DNA of 64,000 nucleotides, taken from assembly GCF_004795895.1 (NCBI RefSeq), contig NZ_CP039250.1, forward strand, positions 1,798,001 to 1,862,000, read 5' to 3'. A program made the translations under genes and the position numbers. Below are positions 1-10,005 of this stretch, one piece after another. The number at the start of each line of letters is the position of its first letter. Position 1 is the stretch's first letter. Source of the DNA: Sphingopyxis sp. PAMC25046 (GTDB taxonomy: Bacteria; Pseudomonadota; Alphaproteobacteria; Sphingomonadales; Sphingomonadaceae). The notes under the pieces were generated by a model. The model had not been told where the DNA came from and did not search any database. It worked only from the letters and a program-made list of their open reading frames with translations.

Positions 1-2
1 TC

Positions 3-740
3 AGCGGCGGCACCAAGGGTTTGGGCCGGGCCACCGTCGAACGCTTCCTGGCGGGTGGCGCGAGGGTGATGACTGCAGCCCGCTGCAACCCTGAACCCCC
101 TAGCGGTGCGGAGTTCGTCCGGGCAGACCTGACGACGGCCGCGGGAGGCGAAAGCCTGTCTGCAGCGGCTCTCGCGCACATGGGCGGCGTCGACATCCTT
201 GTCCATGTGATCGGCGGTTCATCCTCACCCGGCGGCGGCTTTGTCGCGCTGACCGACGATCACTGGCTTACCGAACTCAACCTGAACCTTCTGGCAACCG
301 TTCGCCTTGATCGCCTCTTGGTGCCGCAGATGATGGAGCGGGGGAGCGGGGCCGTGGTGCACGTCTCCTCCATCCAGTCAGTCCTGCCCCTCCCCGAGTC
401 GACGACCGCCTATGCCGCCGCCAAGGCCGCGCTCAGGACATACAGCAAGTCGGTGTCCAAGGAACTCGGGCCGAAGGGCGTGCGGGTCAATATCGTCTCC
501 CCCGGCTGGATCATGACTGAAACGTCCGAGGAGCTGCTGAAGCGGCTGCGGGCCGCCAATGGCGGCACGATCGAGGAGGCGCGGCAACTCGTCCTGGATG
601 GCTTGGGCGGGATCCCGATCGGTCGTCCGGCCGACCCCCATGAAGTCGCCGATCTTATCGCCTATCTGGCTTCGGATCGCGCCGCCGCCATCCACGGCGC
701 CGAGTTCGTCATTGACGGCGGCACCGTTCCGACCGTCTGA
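3..740 (+). CDS. SDR-family oxidoreductase, 5' end outside window
   Basis: This is a classical short-chain dehydrogenase/reductase, an NAD(P)-dependent Rossmann-fold enzyme. The frame is already open at base 3 and reads GGTKGLG at once, the glycine-rich cofactor loop, so the true start lies a few codons upstream of the window. The catalytic Ser falls in VHVSSIQS and the Tyr/Lys pair in AYAAAKAAL. The carboxyl end has the usual [11 protein letters not shown], close to the GxxxxVDGG of most SDRs. The substrate cannot be read from the sequence; fewer than about ten residues seem to be missing. Confidence 0.9.
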   Translation, partial: SGGTKGLGRATVERFLAGGARVMTAARCNPEPPSGAEFVRADLTTAAGGESLSAAALAHMGGVDILVHVIGGSSSPGGGFVALTDDHWLTELNLNLLATVRLDRLLVPQMMERGSGAVVHVSSIQSVLPLPESTTAYAAAKAALRTYSKSVSKELGPKGVRVNIVSPGWIMTETSEELLKRLRAANGGTIEEARQLVLDGLGGIPIGRPADPHEVADLIAYLASDRAAAIHGAEFVIDGGTVPTV

Positions 741-1238
741 GTTTATCGCCCCGACGTTCGCACCTCGTGCGGACGTCGGGAAAGCGCGGGCCGGCGGTGT
801 CGGTCTCCGCGCTTGGAGAACAGGCAGAAGATTTTTGACGCTCTGAGCTGATCCGGTACGGCGGAGACGTACTCGTCTGCTTTTTCGATTTCGGCTCCAA
901 AAACTACCAGTCCGCGACCGGCCAACATGTTTGGGATGAGGCCCCAGCAACTTGGGCAAAAGGGCTTCGCTACCGCGAAGCCCTCTCATCCTCTGCGTTC
1001 GTGACCAAAGGAAGCCCCATCGACTTTCCGGGTCGCGTGGAAAGTCGCTGGCGGTCGAACGCTAGGCCTATTCCGAAGGAAGTCGAGACATATGATTAGG
1101 CTCTCGTCGGTCGGCTACAATTATAAATGCCTGCTCATTGCAATTAGAAGCCTGCGACCCCACTTCCTTAACATCGTCCGCTTCCACCGCGTGCCGGCGA
1201 CTGAGAGACCATTGCGCTCCCGCTGAAGGAGCAAAATC
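741..1238. other. Intergenic stretch with one strong hairpin
   Basis: No convincing gene. A perfect 10-bp stem with a 4-base loop lies at 961-984 (agggcttcgc/gcgaagccct). On the minus strand it is followed by a short T run, so it may be a weak terminator. A frame from about 848 to 1093 on the plus strand is open but has no usable start codon and may be a gene remnant or chance. Confidence 0.5.
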
Positions 1239-1850
1239 ATGGACCTCAACCAACTTCTCCACCACCATCAGATGGCCTTGATGGCCGTGAGCCAAGCGCG
1301 ACGCGAGGGGCAGGCGATGCCAAACTTTGACCTGCCGCGCTATTATGCCAAAAGGATCAACGAATATCGCGAGCGGCGCGGCTTGAGCGGCGATGCCGAG
1401 GCTATCGCCGATCTCGCTGTATCACCTGCCGGCGCCGTTGAAGCGCCGGACGATCTGGTCAGCGACGTACTGATCGCCGAATTGCTCATGGCGAAGGCCT
1501 TCGAAAAGGCGACACACCAACATCGCGCTGACGGAAGCGTCGGAGCCGACGATCCGGTCGTCGATATTCGCGCCACCCTTCTGGCCGTCGGGCGCGACTT
1601 TTATCGCTCTCTGGGCGTGGAGGACGGCCCTCTCGCCGCCGCGATCGATGAAGCTGCGTCACGCTCGGCGTGGGAAGGCGAGGGCGGAGGCCTGCGTCCA
1701 CCGGGCGACGAGGAGGATGGCATCATCCGGACCTATGTCGAACAATTTGCGGTGGGCGACTATCGCTATTCGAACCTTGCCGATGCCAAAGCCGCCGCGC
1801 GGCGGCAGCGTGACGCGGCGAGCGACGGGCGCGGAGCGACGCCTGCGTGA
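1239..1850 (+). CDS. Hypothetical protein, 203 aa
   Basis: I do not recognise this family. The start ATG is supported by GAAGGAG eight bases upstream. The protein is soluble, with no signal peptide or membrane segment, and has a His-rich amino end (LHHHQ), a predicted helical body and an acidic, Gly-rich linker near residue 150. Its TGA overlaps the GTG start of the HAD gene in the sequence GTGA, so the two are probably translationally coupled and form a two-gene operon. No function is proposed. Confidence 0.7.
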   Translation: MDLNQLLHHHQMALMAVSQARREGQAMPNFDLPRYYAKRINEYRERRGLSGDAEAIADLAVSPAGAVEAPDDLVSDVLIAELLMAKAFEKATHQHRADGSVGADDPVVDIRATLLAVGRDFYRSLGVEDGPLAAAIDEAASRSAWEGEGGGLRPPGDEEDGIIRTYVEQFAVGDYRYSNLADAKAAARRQRDAASDGRGATPA

Positions 1851-2593
1851 AACGGCTGATTGCCCTTGATCTTGATGGAACGCTTGCCGAAAGCAAGCAG
1901 CCGATAGAACCCGCAATGGGTGAGGCGCTTGCCGATCTCCTCGGCGTGGCAGATGTCGCGGTGATATCCGGTGGCGACTGGCCGCAATTCGAAAAACAGG
2001 TGGCGACACGCCTTCCCGAGCGCGCGGACCTCGCCCGGCTCTGGCTCATGCCGACAACCGGCACCAAGCTCTACACGTTCCGCTCGGGCGCGTGGCAGGC
2101 GCGCTATGCCGAAATCTTCGCCGATGCGGAGAAGCGACACATATTCGAAGCCTTCGATGCGGCGCTACTGGCGACCGGGTTCGTTCCCCAAACGGTCTGG
2201 GGCGAACGGATCGAGGATCGCGGGAGTCAGATCACCTTTTCGGCCCTGGGTCAGGAAGCGCCGATCGATGCCAAGGAAAAATGGGATCCCGACTTCGCCA
2301 AACGCAAGGTGATTCAGGCCGAGCTTCGCCAACGTCTGCCCGGTCTGTCGATCAACATGGGCGGGGCGACTTCGATCGACATTACCCGTGAGGGCGTCGA
2401 CAAGGCCTATGGCCTGACGAAGCTAAGCGGCGCCAGCGGTGTCGAACTGGGTGCGATGCTCTTTATCGGCGATGCGATCTTTCCGGGCGGCAATGATTAT
2501 CCGGCGAAGGCGCTGGGCCTCGATACAATCTCCGTACGCAATCCCGAAGAAACGCTTGGAATCATCGGAATCATCGTCGCCTGCCTGAAATGA
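1847..2593 (+). CDS. HAD-IIB hydrolase, phosphomannomutase-like
   Basis: A 248-residue HAD-superfamily phosphohydrolase or phosphomutase. The nucleophile motif DLDGTL is at residues 8-13, motif II is in VISGGDW near 45, and the acidic motif IV region reads FIGDAIFPGGNDY near 205. That last motif is the pattern of eukaryotic-type phosphomannomutases and related HAD-IIB sugar phosphatases. The start is GTG, overlapping the upstream stop by four bases. The next genes are a glycosyltransferase and a GH130 protein that may handle mannose, so a role in hexose-phosphate supply is plausible, but this is inference from context and a promoter lies between them. Confidence 0.8.
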   Translation: MKRLIALDLDGTLAESKQPIEPAMGEALADLLGVADVAVISGGDWPQFEKQVATRLPERADLARLWLMPTTGTKLYTFRSGAWQARYAEIFADAEKRHIFEAFDAALLATGFVPQTVWGERIEDRGSQITFSALGQEAPIDAKEKWDPDFAKRKVIQAELRQRLPGLSINMGGATSIDITREGVDKAYGLTKLSGASGVELGAMLFIGDAIFPGGNDYPAKALGLDTISVRNPEETLGIIGIIVACLK

Positions 2594-2666
2594 ATGCGGG
2601 GCGTTGCCGTCTGGCGAGCATGACCGGAATTGGCCTGCGAAGCTTCTCGCGAGGCGTCGGTCAATT

Positions 2667-2691
2667 GGAACAAATGCGCCGCTGAGCTGTT
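2667..2691 (+). promoter_or_regulatory. EcfG-like general stress promoter
   Basis: GGAAC at 2667-2671, a 16-base spacer, then TGTT at 2688-2691. The alphaproteobacterial EcfG consensus is GGAAC-N16/17-cGTT, so eight of nine positions fit with ideal spacing. It lies about 95 bp upstream of the glycosyltransferase start, and no other promoter is needed to explain the GT4-GH130-katE run. Confidence 0.65.
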
Positions 2692-2784
2692 CTGTTTTCT
2701 GATGCTCCGAGGCCGACTGCGCGCTTCGAAACAAACGACAAAATACTGGGTGAGGCCTTCTGTCGCATCATTTTTTTGGAAGGT

Positions 2785-5061
2785 ATGCCTGTGTACGAAA
2801 CGCTTGATCGTAGATCGTTCGATGAAGGTTTGGAGGCGTGCCAAACGCTTCGGCCAAAAACTTCGGATACTGTCCGGATCGCACTGATCGGCGGTTTCCT
2901 TCCGCGGCGCTGCGGCATCGCGACCTTCACCGCCGATATCCACGCATCGCTTGCAGTGGCCGCGCCGGAGATCGCCGTCGATGTATATGCGATGGCGCCG
3001 GCCGCGGTTCCCACGATATTCGACCCCGTTGTTCGCGGCGTCATAACCGAGGGTGACGCCGGTAGCTTTGTCGAGGCGGCCCGGCAAATCGAGGCGAGCT
3101 GTGCCGAGATTGTGTGGCTGCAGCACGAGTTCGGCCTCTTCGGCGGCTTGGCGGGCGATATGATCCTGGAACTGGTAGATCGTGTTTCCGCGCCGCTGAT
3201 CGTTACGCTTCACACGGTGCTCGCCGAACCGGACGCCGATCAGCGCCGCGTGATGGAGCGCTTGATCGCGCGCGCGACCAAGCTGGTCGTCATGTCCGAG
3301 CGCTCGCACGATCTGCTGCGAAGCGTCTATCATGCCGACGACGACCAGATCGCCATGATCGCACATGGCGTCCCCGATCGCCCGTTCGGCCGCGCGTCGC
3401 AGTTCAAGCCGCAGTTCCGCTTTGCGGGCAAACAGGTCGCGCTGACCTTCGGTCTTTTGTCGCCGGGCAAGGGGATCGAGGCGGTCATCGAGGCATTGCC
3501 CGCGATCATCGAAGATCATCCCGACTTCCTTTACTGCATTGCTGGCGCGACGCATCCCAATATGCTGGCGCTTGAAGGCGAGGCCTATCGCGACCGGCTC
3601 CAGGCGCTCGCTGTCTCGCTCGGGGTCGATGCGCATGTCCGCTGGATCAATGCGTTCATGGACACCGACGACCTCCTCGATCTTATCGAGGCGGCGGACA
3701 TCTATGTGACGCCTTACATCGGGGCGCAGCAATCGACGTCGGGTACGCTCGCCTATGCGATGGCGCTGGGCAAGGCCGTGATCTCCACGCCTTACGTGCA
3801 TGCGGTCGAGCTCCTCGCCGACGATCATGGCGTGCTCGTTCCCTTCAACGACAGCGAAGCGATCGCGAACGAAATCCGCTATCTGCTCGGCGATGCCGAC
3901 CGGCTGCTCACGCTGCAGCGTCGCGCCTATGACCGCAGTCGCGACATGATCTGGCCGGTGTTCGCGGAGCGGACCTGTTCGCTGATCGCGGAAAGCCGCG
4001 TCGTGCCGAAAGCTGCGCCTATTCCCGAGCATATCGGTATCGATGGGTTCCTGCGCATTTGCGACGACACCGGCATCCTCCAGCACAGCGTTCATATGGT
4101 CCCCGATCGCGCGCACGGCTATTGCGTCGATGACAATGCGCGGGCGCTGATGCTGATGCATCGGCTCGACGACGATGCGCTCGGCAAGTGCGGACAACTG
4201 ACCCCGGTCTTTGCTGCGTTCGTACTGCATGCCTGGAACCCCGACCGCGGCGAGTTTCGCAACTTCATGGGATTCGCACGCAACTGGCTCGAGGATGTGG
4301 GGTCCGAAGACAGCTGCGGCCGAACCCTCTGGGCGCTCGGCGCGACGGGGCGTGACGCGCGCGACCCCGGTCTGCGGCAATGGGCGCATGAACTGTTCGA
4401 GCGCACCGCGGCATCAGCGCCGGAGTTCCAGTCGCCGCGCGCGATCGCTTTCGCGATGCTCGGCGCCGACTTCGTGCTCGCCGCGCGACCCGCGCATGAT
4501 CTCGCGAACCGGATATTGCGCAGCGGCGCTGACCGGCTGATCGCGCTATATCAAGCCGCGGCGCGACCGGACTGGCGATGGTTCGAGCCGGTCCTTGCCT
4601 ATGACAATGGCCGCCTGCCCGAAGCGATGCTGCGTGCAGGCGTGCGACTTGAGCGCGCGGATGTTACCGCGTGCGGGATCGAAGCGCTGCGGTGGATCAA
4701 CGATGCGCAGGTTTCGCCTTATGGTCACTATCGCCCCGTCGGGTCCGACAGCTTCGGCCATGCCTATGCGCTGCCGCGGCCATTCGATCAGCAGCCGCTC
4801 GAGATTTGGGCCGCGATCGATGCCGCTTCGGCCGCCTATGATGTGACCGGCGACGATATCTGGCTGGCGCACGCGCGGCGCGCTTACGACTGGTTCTCCG
4901 GGCGTAACGACCGCGGCGTGATCGTTGGCGATCCGCTGACCGGGAGCAGCAGGGATGGCATTAACCCGCGCGGCCTGAACCTCAACGAAGGGGCGGAGTC
5001 GGTACTTGCCTATCAGCATGCGACATACGCGATCCGGGATTTTATCCGCAACGCCGACTGA
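2785..5061 (+). CDS. GT4 glycosyltransferase fused to alpha/alpha-barrel domain
   Basis: A cytoplasmic protein of about 758 residues in two parts. Residues about 30-405 are a GT-B fold family 4 glycosyltransferase: an N-terminal Rossmann half (IALIGGFLPRRCGIATF), a long linker helix, and a C-terminal half with GLLSPGKGIE, then YVTPYIGAQQSTSGTLAYAMALG, the nucleotide-sugar site of GT4 enzymes (quoted here only as landmarks). Residues about 415-755 resemble a six-hairpin (alpha/alpha)6 barrel, with CVDDNARAL and NLNEGAES. The donor sugar is unknown. ATG at 2785 is chosen over an in-frame TTG at 2776, although its GGAAGG is only one base away. The stop is seven bases before the GH130 start. Confidence 0.85.
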   Translation: MPVYETLDRRSFDEGLEACQTLRPKTSDTVRIALIGGFLPRRCGIATFTADIHASLAVAAPEIAVDVYAMAPAAVPTIFDPVVRGVITEGDAGSFVEAARQIEASCAEIVWLQHEFGLFGGLAGDMILELVDRVSAPLIVTLHTVLAEPDADQRRVMERLIARATKLVVMSERSHDLLRSVYHADDDQIAMIAHGVPDRPFGRASQFKPQFRFAGKQVALTFGLLSPGKGIEAVIEALPAIIEDHPDFLYCIAGATHPNMLALEGEAYRDRLQALAVSLGVDAHVRWINAFMDTDDLLDLIEAADIYVTPYIGAQQSTSGTLAYAMALGKAVISTPYVHAVELLADDHGVLVPFNDSEAIANEIRYLLGDADRLLTLQRRAYDRSRDMIWPVFAERTCSLIAESRVVPKAAPIPEHIGIDGFLRICDDTGILQHSVHMVPDRAHGYCVDDNARALMLMHRLDDDALGKCGQLTPVFAAFVLHAWNPDRGEFRNFMGFARNWLEDVGSEDSCGRTLWALGATGRDARDPGLRQWAHELFERTAASAPEFQSPRAIAFAMLGADFVLAARPAHDLANRILRSGADRLIALYQAAARPDWRWFEPVLAYDNGRLPEAMLRAGVRLERADVTACGIEALRWINDAQVSPYGHYRPVGSDSFGHAYALPRPFDQQPLEIWAAIDAASAAYDVTGDDIWLAHARRAYDWFSGRNDRGVIVGDPLTGSSRDGINPRGLNLNEGAESVLAYQHATYAIRDFIRNAD

Positions 5062-5068
5062 GGGGATT

Positions 5069-6352
5069 ATGGTGCATCTGGTTCAGGATGAATTGCGGCT
5101 CCATGCCGACCCGACGCGCGTCGTCGTGCGGTCCTTTCACCTCGCATGGCAAGCATCGGGTCCCGATCTCGAACGCGTGCAGCGGCTGGCTCGCGAAATC
5201 GTGACGCTCGACACGCGCACCGTGCGCGCCGAGCTCAGTGTGGTGCTGCGCGATTTCGCCGACCGGCACTGGCAGATCGAGAAGGTGTTTGAGGATCGCT
5301 TCGAGCAGATCGAACCCAAACTTGGTCTCGAAGGCTTCACATTGAAGCGCGAGATGCGCCTCTTGATCGGCGCCTATTTCTGTCACGAATATAGTTATGC
5401 GGCGGCGGCGCTGATGAACCCCAGCGTCGTTCGTCATCCCGACCAGACCGGGCTGGAGGAAGGCTGCATCCGCATCCTCCTGTCGCTGCGCGCGGTCGGC
5501 GAGGGTCATATTTCGACGATCGCCTTTCGCGAGGGAATCATTACCTGCGACCGCGAACTGACGCTGCTGCCGCAGCCCGCCTTCGCTACGGCGGCGATGC
5601 TTGGTCCGCACCGCGACGACAAGCCCGACGAGGTCGTTTCGCTCTACCGCCAGAAGGACAGCACCTTGTCGGGAACGGTGATCTTCCCGATTACGGAGGC
5701 GCAGCGCAACGGCCTCGAGGATTTGCGGCTGCTCGAGTTCGAGCGCGACAACGGCAAAAGCGAGTGGATCGGGACCTACACGGCCTACAGCGGCCGTGAC
5801 ATCCAGTCTGAATTGTTGAGGACGCGAGATTTCAAGGATTTCACGCTGAGCCCGATCAAGGGAAAGGCGGGACGCAACAAGGGTATGGCGCTGTTTCCGC
5901 GCAAGATCGACGGGCAATTCTGCATGATCGGTCGCCAGGATGGCAAGAATCTCTATCTGCTGCGCTCGGACATGGTCGATCAGTGGGAGGACGGCGAATT
6001 ATTGCTGGAGCCGCGCTTTCCATGGGAACTCATCCAGATCGGCAATTGCGGCGCGCCGATCGAACTCGACGAGGGCTGGCTGGTGCTGACCCATGGCGTC
6101 GGCGCGATGCGCAAATATGCGATCGGTGCGGTGCTTCTCGACAAGGCCGATCCGTCGAAGGTCATCGGCCGGACGCCCAATCCGATCCTGTCAGCCGCCG
6201 ACGAGGACCGCGAAGGCTATGTCCCCAACGTCGTCTATACCTGCGGCGCGATCCGCGTCGGCGACGATATTTTCCTGCCCTACGGGGTGGCCGACAGTTC
6301 GGTCTGCTTTGCGTTCGTCGCGATCAAGGAGATTCTGGCCGCCATGGCCTAG
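5069..6352 (+). CDS. GH130 glycoside phosphorylase/hydrolase-like protein
   Basis: A 427-residue protein of the glycoside hydrolase 130 fold (five-bladed propeller), whose characterised members are beta-mannoside phosphorylases or beta-1,2-mannosidases. The first 110 residues are a helical extension; the propeller part contains EDLRLLEF, WIGTYTAYSG, GRNKGMALFPRKIDG, GNCGAPIELDEGWLVLTHGVG and CGAIRVGDDIFLPYGVADS, all familiar GH130 landmarks. ATG at 5069 follows AGGGGAT, which overlaps the previous stop, so translation is likely coupled to the glycosyltransferase. A matched synthase and phosphorylase for a mannose-containing glycan is my inference. Confidence 0.85.
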   Translation: MVHLVQDELRLHADPTRVVVRSFHLAWQASGPDLERVQRLAREIVTLDTRTVRAELSVVLRDFADRHWQIEKVFEDRFEQIEPKLGLEGFTLKREMRLLIGAYFCHEYSYAAAALMNPSVVRHPDQTGLEEGCIRILLSLRAVGEGHISTIAFREGIITCDRELTLLPQPAFATAAMLGPHRDDKPDEVVSLYRQKDSTLSGTVIFPITEAQRNGLEDLRLLEFERDNGKSEWIGTYTAYSGRDIQSELLRTRDFKDFTLSPIKGKAGRNKGMALFPRKIDGQFCMIGRQDGKNLYLLRSDMVDQWEDGELLLEPRFPWELIQIGNCGAPIELDEGWLVLTHGVGAMRKYAIGAVLLDKADPSKVIGRTPNPILSAADEDREGYVPNVVYTCGAIRVGDDIFLPYGVADSSVCFAFVAIKEILAAMA

Positions 6353-6420
6353 CGAGACGCAACATAAGGCGGAGCGGCGGATTGTAGGAGTGTCGCCTTC
6401 CGCGGCAGAAGGAATGATCG

Positions 6421-8571
6421 ATGCCGAAATCTCCGCCGCCGTCGCCCGCGAACGACCAGGCCCTTCGCGAACACCAGCCGGGCGAAGGTCAGCCGAAGAT
6501 CGAGGTGAGCCGCGGCAATGGTGACGAGCTGCACCAGAATCTGGCATCGGGCGACAAATCGGCCGATACGGCGTTCCTGACCGACAATTTCGGCCACCGG
6601 ATTTCGGACAACCAGAATTCGCTGCGCGCCGGAGAACGCGGGCCGACGCTGCTCGAGGACTTTGTCCTTCGCGAGAAAATCTTCCATTTCGACCATGAGC
6701 GTATTCCGGAGCGCATCGTGCACGCCCGCGGGTCGGGCGCGCACGGCGTGTTCGAATGCACCAAGGCGATCCCCGGGCTGACCAAGGCGTCGATCTTCCA
6801 GAAGGAAGGCGCGACCTGTCCGGTCTTCGTCCGCTTCTCGACCGTCGCGGGCGGCGCGGGCTCGGTCGACACCCCGCGCGACGTGCGCGGCTTCGCGGTG
6901 AAGCTCTACACCGACAGCGGCAACTGGGACCTCGTCGGCAACAATATTCCGGTCTTCTTCATCCAGGATGCGATGAAATTCCCCGACCTCGTCCACAGCG
7001 TCAAGATGGAGGCCGATCGCGGCTATCCGCAGGCGGCGAGTGCACACGATACCTTCTGGGACTTCATCGGGCTGATGCCCGAGGCGATGCACATGATCAT
7101 GTGGGCGATGTCCGACCGCACGATCCCGCGCAGCCTGCGCATGATCGAGGGCTTCGGCGTCCACACCTTCCGGCTCGTCAATGAGAAGGGCGAGGGCAAG
7201 TTCGTCAAATTCCATTGGAAGCCGGTGCTCGGCGTCCAGTCGACGACATGGGACGAGGCGGTCAAGATCGCCGGCGCCGATCCCGATTTCCACCGCCGCG
7301 ACCTGTTCGAGGCGATCGATGCGGGCGATTTCCCGGCGTGGGACCTCGGCGTGCAGGTGTTCGACGAAGCCTTCGCCGAGAAGCAGCCTTATGACGTGCT
7401 CGACGCGACCAAGCTGATCCCAGAGGAGGATATCCCCGTCGAGATCGTCGGCCGCATGACGCTCAACCGCAATGTCGACAATTTCTTCGCCGAGACCGAG
7501 CAGGTCGCCTTCCTGCCGTCGAACATCATTCCAGGGATCGATTTCAGCAACGACCCACTCTTGCAGGGCAGGCTCTTCTCTTATCTCGACACGCAGAAAT
7601 CGCGGCTCGGCACGACCAATTTCCACCAGATCCCGATCAACGCGCCCAAATGCCCGTTCCACAATTTCCAGCGGGACGGGATGATGCAGACGCTCGTGCC
7701 GACCGGGCGTGCCAACTACGAGCCCAACAGCCTTGCCGAAGCCGGAGAGAATGGCGGCCCACGCGCGAGCGCCGAAACGGGCTTCTCGACGTTCACGGCC
7801 AATGACGAGCAGAACGACCCTGCGCAGAAGCTGCGTATTCGCGCCGAACTCTTCGCCGATCATTTCAGCCAGGCGCGACTTTTCTATCTGTCGCAGACCG
7901 AGAATGAGCAGGCGCATATCGCCTCGGCGCTGGTGTTCGAATTGTCGAAGGTCGCGCTCGATCATGTTCGCGCCCGCGTCGTCGGCCAGCTTCGCAACAT
8001 CGATGGGGATCTCGCGACGCGTGTCGCCGCGGGACTTGCGATCGATCTGCCAGCGAAGGAAAAGGCCGCGCGCGCGCCGGTCGATCTCAAAACGTCCGAC
8101 GCGCTGTCGATCCAGAAGAATGCCGATGATACGATGGAGGGCCGCAAGGTCGCGATACTGTTTGCCGAAGGATCGGACAAGGCGGCGATCGACAAGCTGA
8201 AGGGCGACATCGAAAGCGCCGGCGGCACCGCCTTCCTCGTCGCGCCGAAGGTCGGCGGGATCAAGGTCAAGGGCGGCACGCTCAAGGCCGACGGCCAGCT
8301 CGCGGGCTCGCCCTCGGTGCTGTTCGACGCCGTGGCTTCGATCCTGACCGAAGAACAGGCCAAGGCGCTGTCGGGGCAGGGCGCGGCGGTCCAGTGGTTC
8401 ATGGACGCCTATGGCCATTGCAAGACGATCGCGCATGACGAGGCGACGCAATTGCTGCTCGACAAGGCAGGGGTCGAAAAGGACGGCGGGGTCGTTGCGA
8501 TCGACGAGTTCGAAAGCGTCGGCACCCGGCGCCATTGGGCCCGCGAAGCCAGGGTGCGCGATCTTGCCTGA
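6421..8571 (+). CDS. katE: Large-subunit (clade II) haem catalase
   Basis: Converts hydrogen peroxide to water and oxygen in the cytoplasm. At 716 residues it has the size of HPII-type catalases. The catalytic His lies in [12 protein letters not shown] (about residue 100), the Asn in [20 protein letters not shown], and the proximal haem Tyr in [14 protein letters not shown]. From about residue 575 there is the flavodoxin/DJ-1-like C-terminal domain ([11 protein letters not shown]), typical of clade II. The start follows AGAAGGA. It sits 68 bp after the GH130 stop and probably belongs to the same stress transcript; a separate promoter in that gap is not evident. Confidence 0.95.
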   Translation: MPKSPPPSPANDQALREHQPGEGQPKIEVSRGNGDELHQNLASGDKSADTAFLTDNFGHRISDNQNSLRAGERGPTLLEDFVLREKIFHFDHERIPERIVHARGSGAHGVFECTKAIPGLTKASIFQKEGATCPVFVRFSTVAGGAGSVDTPRDVRGFAVKLYTDSGNWDLVGNNIPVFFIQDAMKFPDLVHSVKMEADRGYPQAASAHDTFWDFIGLMPEAMHMIMWAMSDRTIPRSLRMIEGFGVHTFRLVNEKGEGKFVKFHWKPVLGVQSTTWDEAVKIAGADPDFHRRDLFEAIDAGDFPAWDLGVQVFDEAFAEKQPYDVLDATKLIPEEDIPVEIVGRMTLNRNVDNFFAETEQVAFLPSNIIPGIDFSNDPLLQGRLFSYLDTQKSRLGTTNFHQIPINAPKCPFHNFQRDGMMQTLVPTGRANYEPNSLAEAGENGGPRASAETGFSTFTANDEQNDPAQKLRIRAELFADHFSQARLFYLSQTENEQAHIASALVFELSKVALDHVRARVVGQLRNIDGDLATRVAAGLAIDLPAKEKAARAPVDLKTSDALSIQKNADDTMEGRKVAILFAEGSDKAAIDKLKGDIESAGGTAFLVAPKVGGIKVKGGTLKADGQLAGSPSVLFDAVASILTEEQAKALSGQGAAVQWFMDAYGHCKTIAHDEATQLLLDKAGVEKDGGVVAIDEFESVGTRRHWAREARVRDLA

Positions 8572-8580
8572 TCGCCCGTC

Positions 8581-9816
8581 ATGGTGAGCCGCGCATCGGC
8601 GACCCATCATCGCGATCTCCGGACCGGCCAGTCGATCTGGTCGGCACGGCGTCGTCCCGCGATCGCTGCGCGGCCGCTGACAAGGGATATCGCGTGCGAC
8701 GTGGTCGTCGTCGGGGCTGGCGTGTCGGGCGCGCTGATCGCGGAGACGTTGTCGGAAGCGGGGCTCAACATCGTGATCGTCGATCGCCGGGGTCCCGCCG
8801 AAGGATCGACCGCCGCGTCGACCGCCATGCTGCAATATGAGCTCGATATCCCGCTGACCTTGATGGCCGAGCGGATCGGGCGCGAAAAGGCCGAACGCAT
8901 CTGGCGGCGATCGCGCCAGTCGGTCGATGCACTACGCGAACGGACCGAGCGGCTGGGCCTCGCCGTCGATGGGGCGACGCGCGCCTCGATCTATCTCGAC
9001 GGCAACGTCCTCGACGCCGAAGGTCTTGCGCGTGAAGCCGACGCCCGGCGGCGCGCGGGGTTCGAGGTCGAGCTGCTCAAACCTGCCGCGGTGCTGGATC
9101 GCTACGGGATCAAGGGACGCCACGCGCTGCTAGGCTTTGGCAATTATTCCGCGGATCCGCGCCGCCTGACGGCAGGCTATCTGAACGTCGCGCTGACACG
9201 GGGCGCCCGGCTCTACTCGCCCGTCGATATCTGCGACATCGCGCCGACGGGCGAAGGTGTAACATTGGTCTCGGCGCGCGGGCCAAGCATTCGCGCGCGC
9301 CATGTCGTCATGGCAACGGGTTATGAGATGATGAAGGGGATTCCGCGCAAGGGGAACAAGATCATCTCGAGCTGGTCGATCGCCACGCGTCCACAACCCC
9401 GCGCCATCTGGCCGACCGCCGCGATGATATGGGAAGCCGCCGATCCCTACCTCTACATCCGGACCACCCCGCGCGGAGAAATCATCTGCGGCGGCGAGGA
9501 TGAGGAAATCGGTGACGCGGCTCTCCGCGATGCGAAGCTCCCCGACAAGGCAGCGACGCTATCGCGAAAGCTTGCTGCCCTGTTACCGGGAGTGGATGCG
9601 GAACCGGCTTATAGCTGGGCCGGCAGTTTCGGCGACAGCCCGGTCGGTACCCCGACTATCGGTCGGATTCCGGGTATGCCGAACTGCTATGCCGCGATGG
9701 GCTATGGCGGCAATGGCATCACCTTCTCGATGATGGCCGCGCAGGTGCTGCGCGGCCTGATTTGCGGCTATGGCGATCCCGACGCCGATCTGGTCAGCTT
9801 CCACCGCAGTTTTTGA
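8581..9816 (+). CDS. FAD-dependent oxidoreductase, DAO family
   Basis: A 411-residue flavoprotein of the D-amino-acid-oxidase/glycine-oxidase fold. After about 38 residues comes the dinucleotide-binding strand DVVVVGAGVSGALIAETL, then the acidic end of the second strand in IVIVDRR. The C-terminal FAD contact is in AAMGYGGNGITFSMMAAQVL. The amine or other substrate is not evident. It starts nine bases after the katE stop and is likely co-transcribed, which suggests expression under stress. The first ATG was taken; the extension before the Rossmann strand is longer than usual. Confidence 0.85.
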   Translation: MVSRASATHHRDLRTGQSIWSARRRPAIAARPLTRDIACDVVVVGAGVSGALIAETLSEAGLNIVIVDRRGPAEGSTAASTAMLQYELDIPLTLMAERIGREKAERIWRRSRQSVDALRERTERLGLAVDGATRASIYLDGNVLDAEGLAREADARRRAGFEVELLKPAAVLDRYGIKGRHALLGFGNYSADPRRLTAGYLNVALTRGARLYSPVDICDIAPTGEGVTLVSARGPSIRARHVVMATGYEMMKGIPRKGNKIISSWSIATRPQPRAIWPTAAMIWEAADPYLYIRTTPRGEIICGGEDEEIGDAALRDAKLPDKAATLSRKLAALLPGVDAEPAYSWAGSFGDSPVGTPTIGRIPGMPNCYAAMGYGGNGITFSMMAAQVLRGLICGYGDPDADLVSFHRSF

Positions 9817-9823
9817 CGGCGCG

Positions 9824-9958
9824 TCAGCGATTGCCCTTCGGCTTGGCGGTCATCTGCACCGCGGAGGCCTCTTGGGCTGCGAGCGCGGTCGGCGGCTTCG
9901 CCTTGGCGGCCTTGGGTTTGCGAATCTCGCGATTGCTGCGTTTTTGCGATTTGGCCAT
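9824..9958 (-). CDS. Small basic protein, 44 aa
   Basis: A short open frame reading MAKSQKRSNREIRKPK at its start, then Ala/Lys/Pro-rich sequence ending KPKGNR. Very small basic proteins starting MAKSQKRSNREIRKPK occur widely in alphaproteobacteria, from memory, and their function is unknown. A weak GAAAG lies upstream of the ATG. It converges with the FAD oxidoreductase, its stop lying eight bases from that gene's end. High charge suggests a nucleic-acid or ribosome contact, but nothing in the sequence proves this. Confidence 0.7.
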   Translation of the reverse strand: MAKSQKRSNREIRKPKAAKAKPPTALAAQEASAVQMTAKPKGNR

Positions 9959-10005
9959 GTCAGATATCTTTCTTCGGTTTCAGGATGCGCGTGTTCGCGA
10001 ACGTG

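Noticed and set aside
848..1093. Open plus-strand frame of about 80 codons
   Set aside because: No usable start codon and no recognisable motif; may be a remnant, but support is too weak.
2497..4389. 630-codon open frame on the minus strand
   Set aside because: It lies antisense to the glycosyltransferase gene and is Arg/His/Asp-rich, typical of the reverse reading of high-GC coding sequence; no family match.
6349..8835. 828-codon minus-strand frame over katE
   Set aside because: Antisense shadow of the catalase gene, whose motifs and length are certain.
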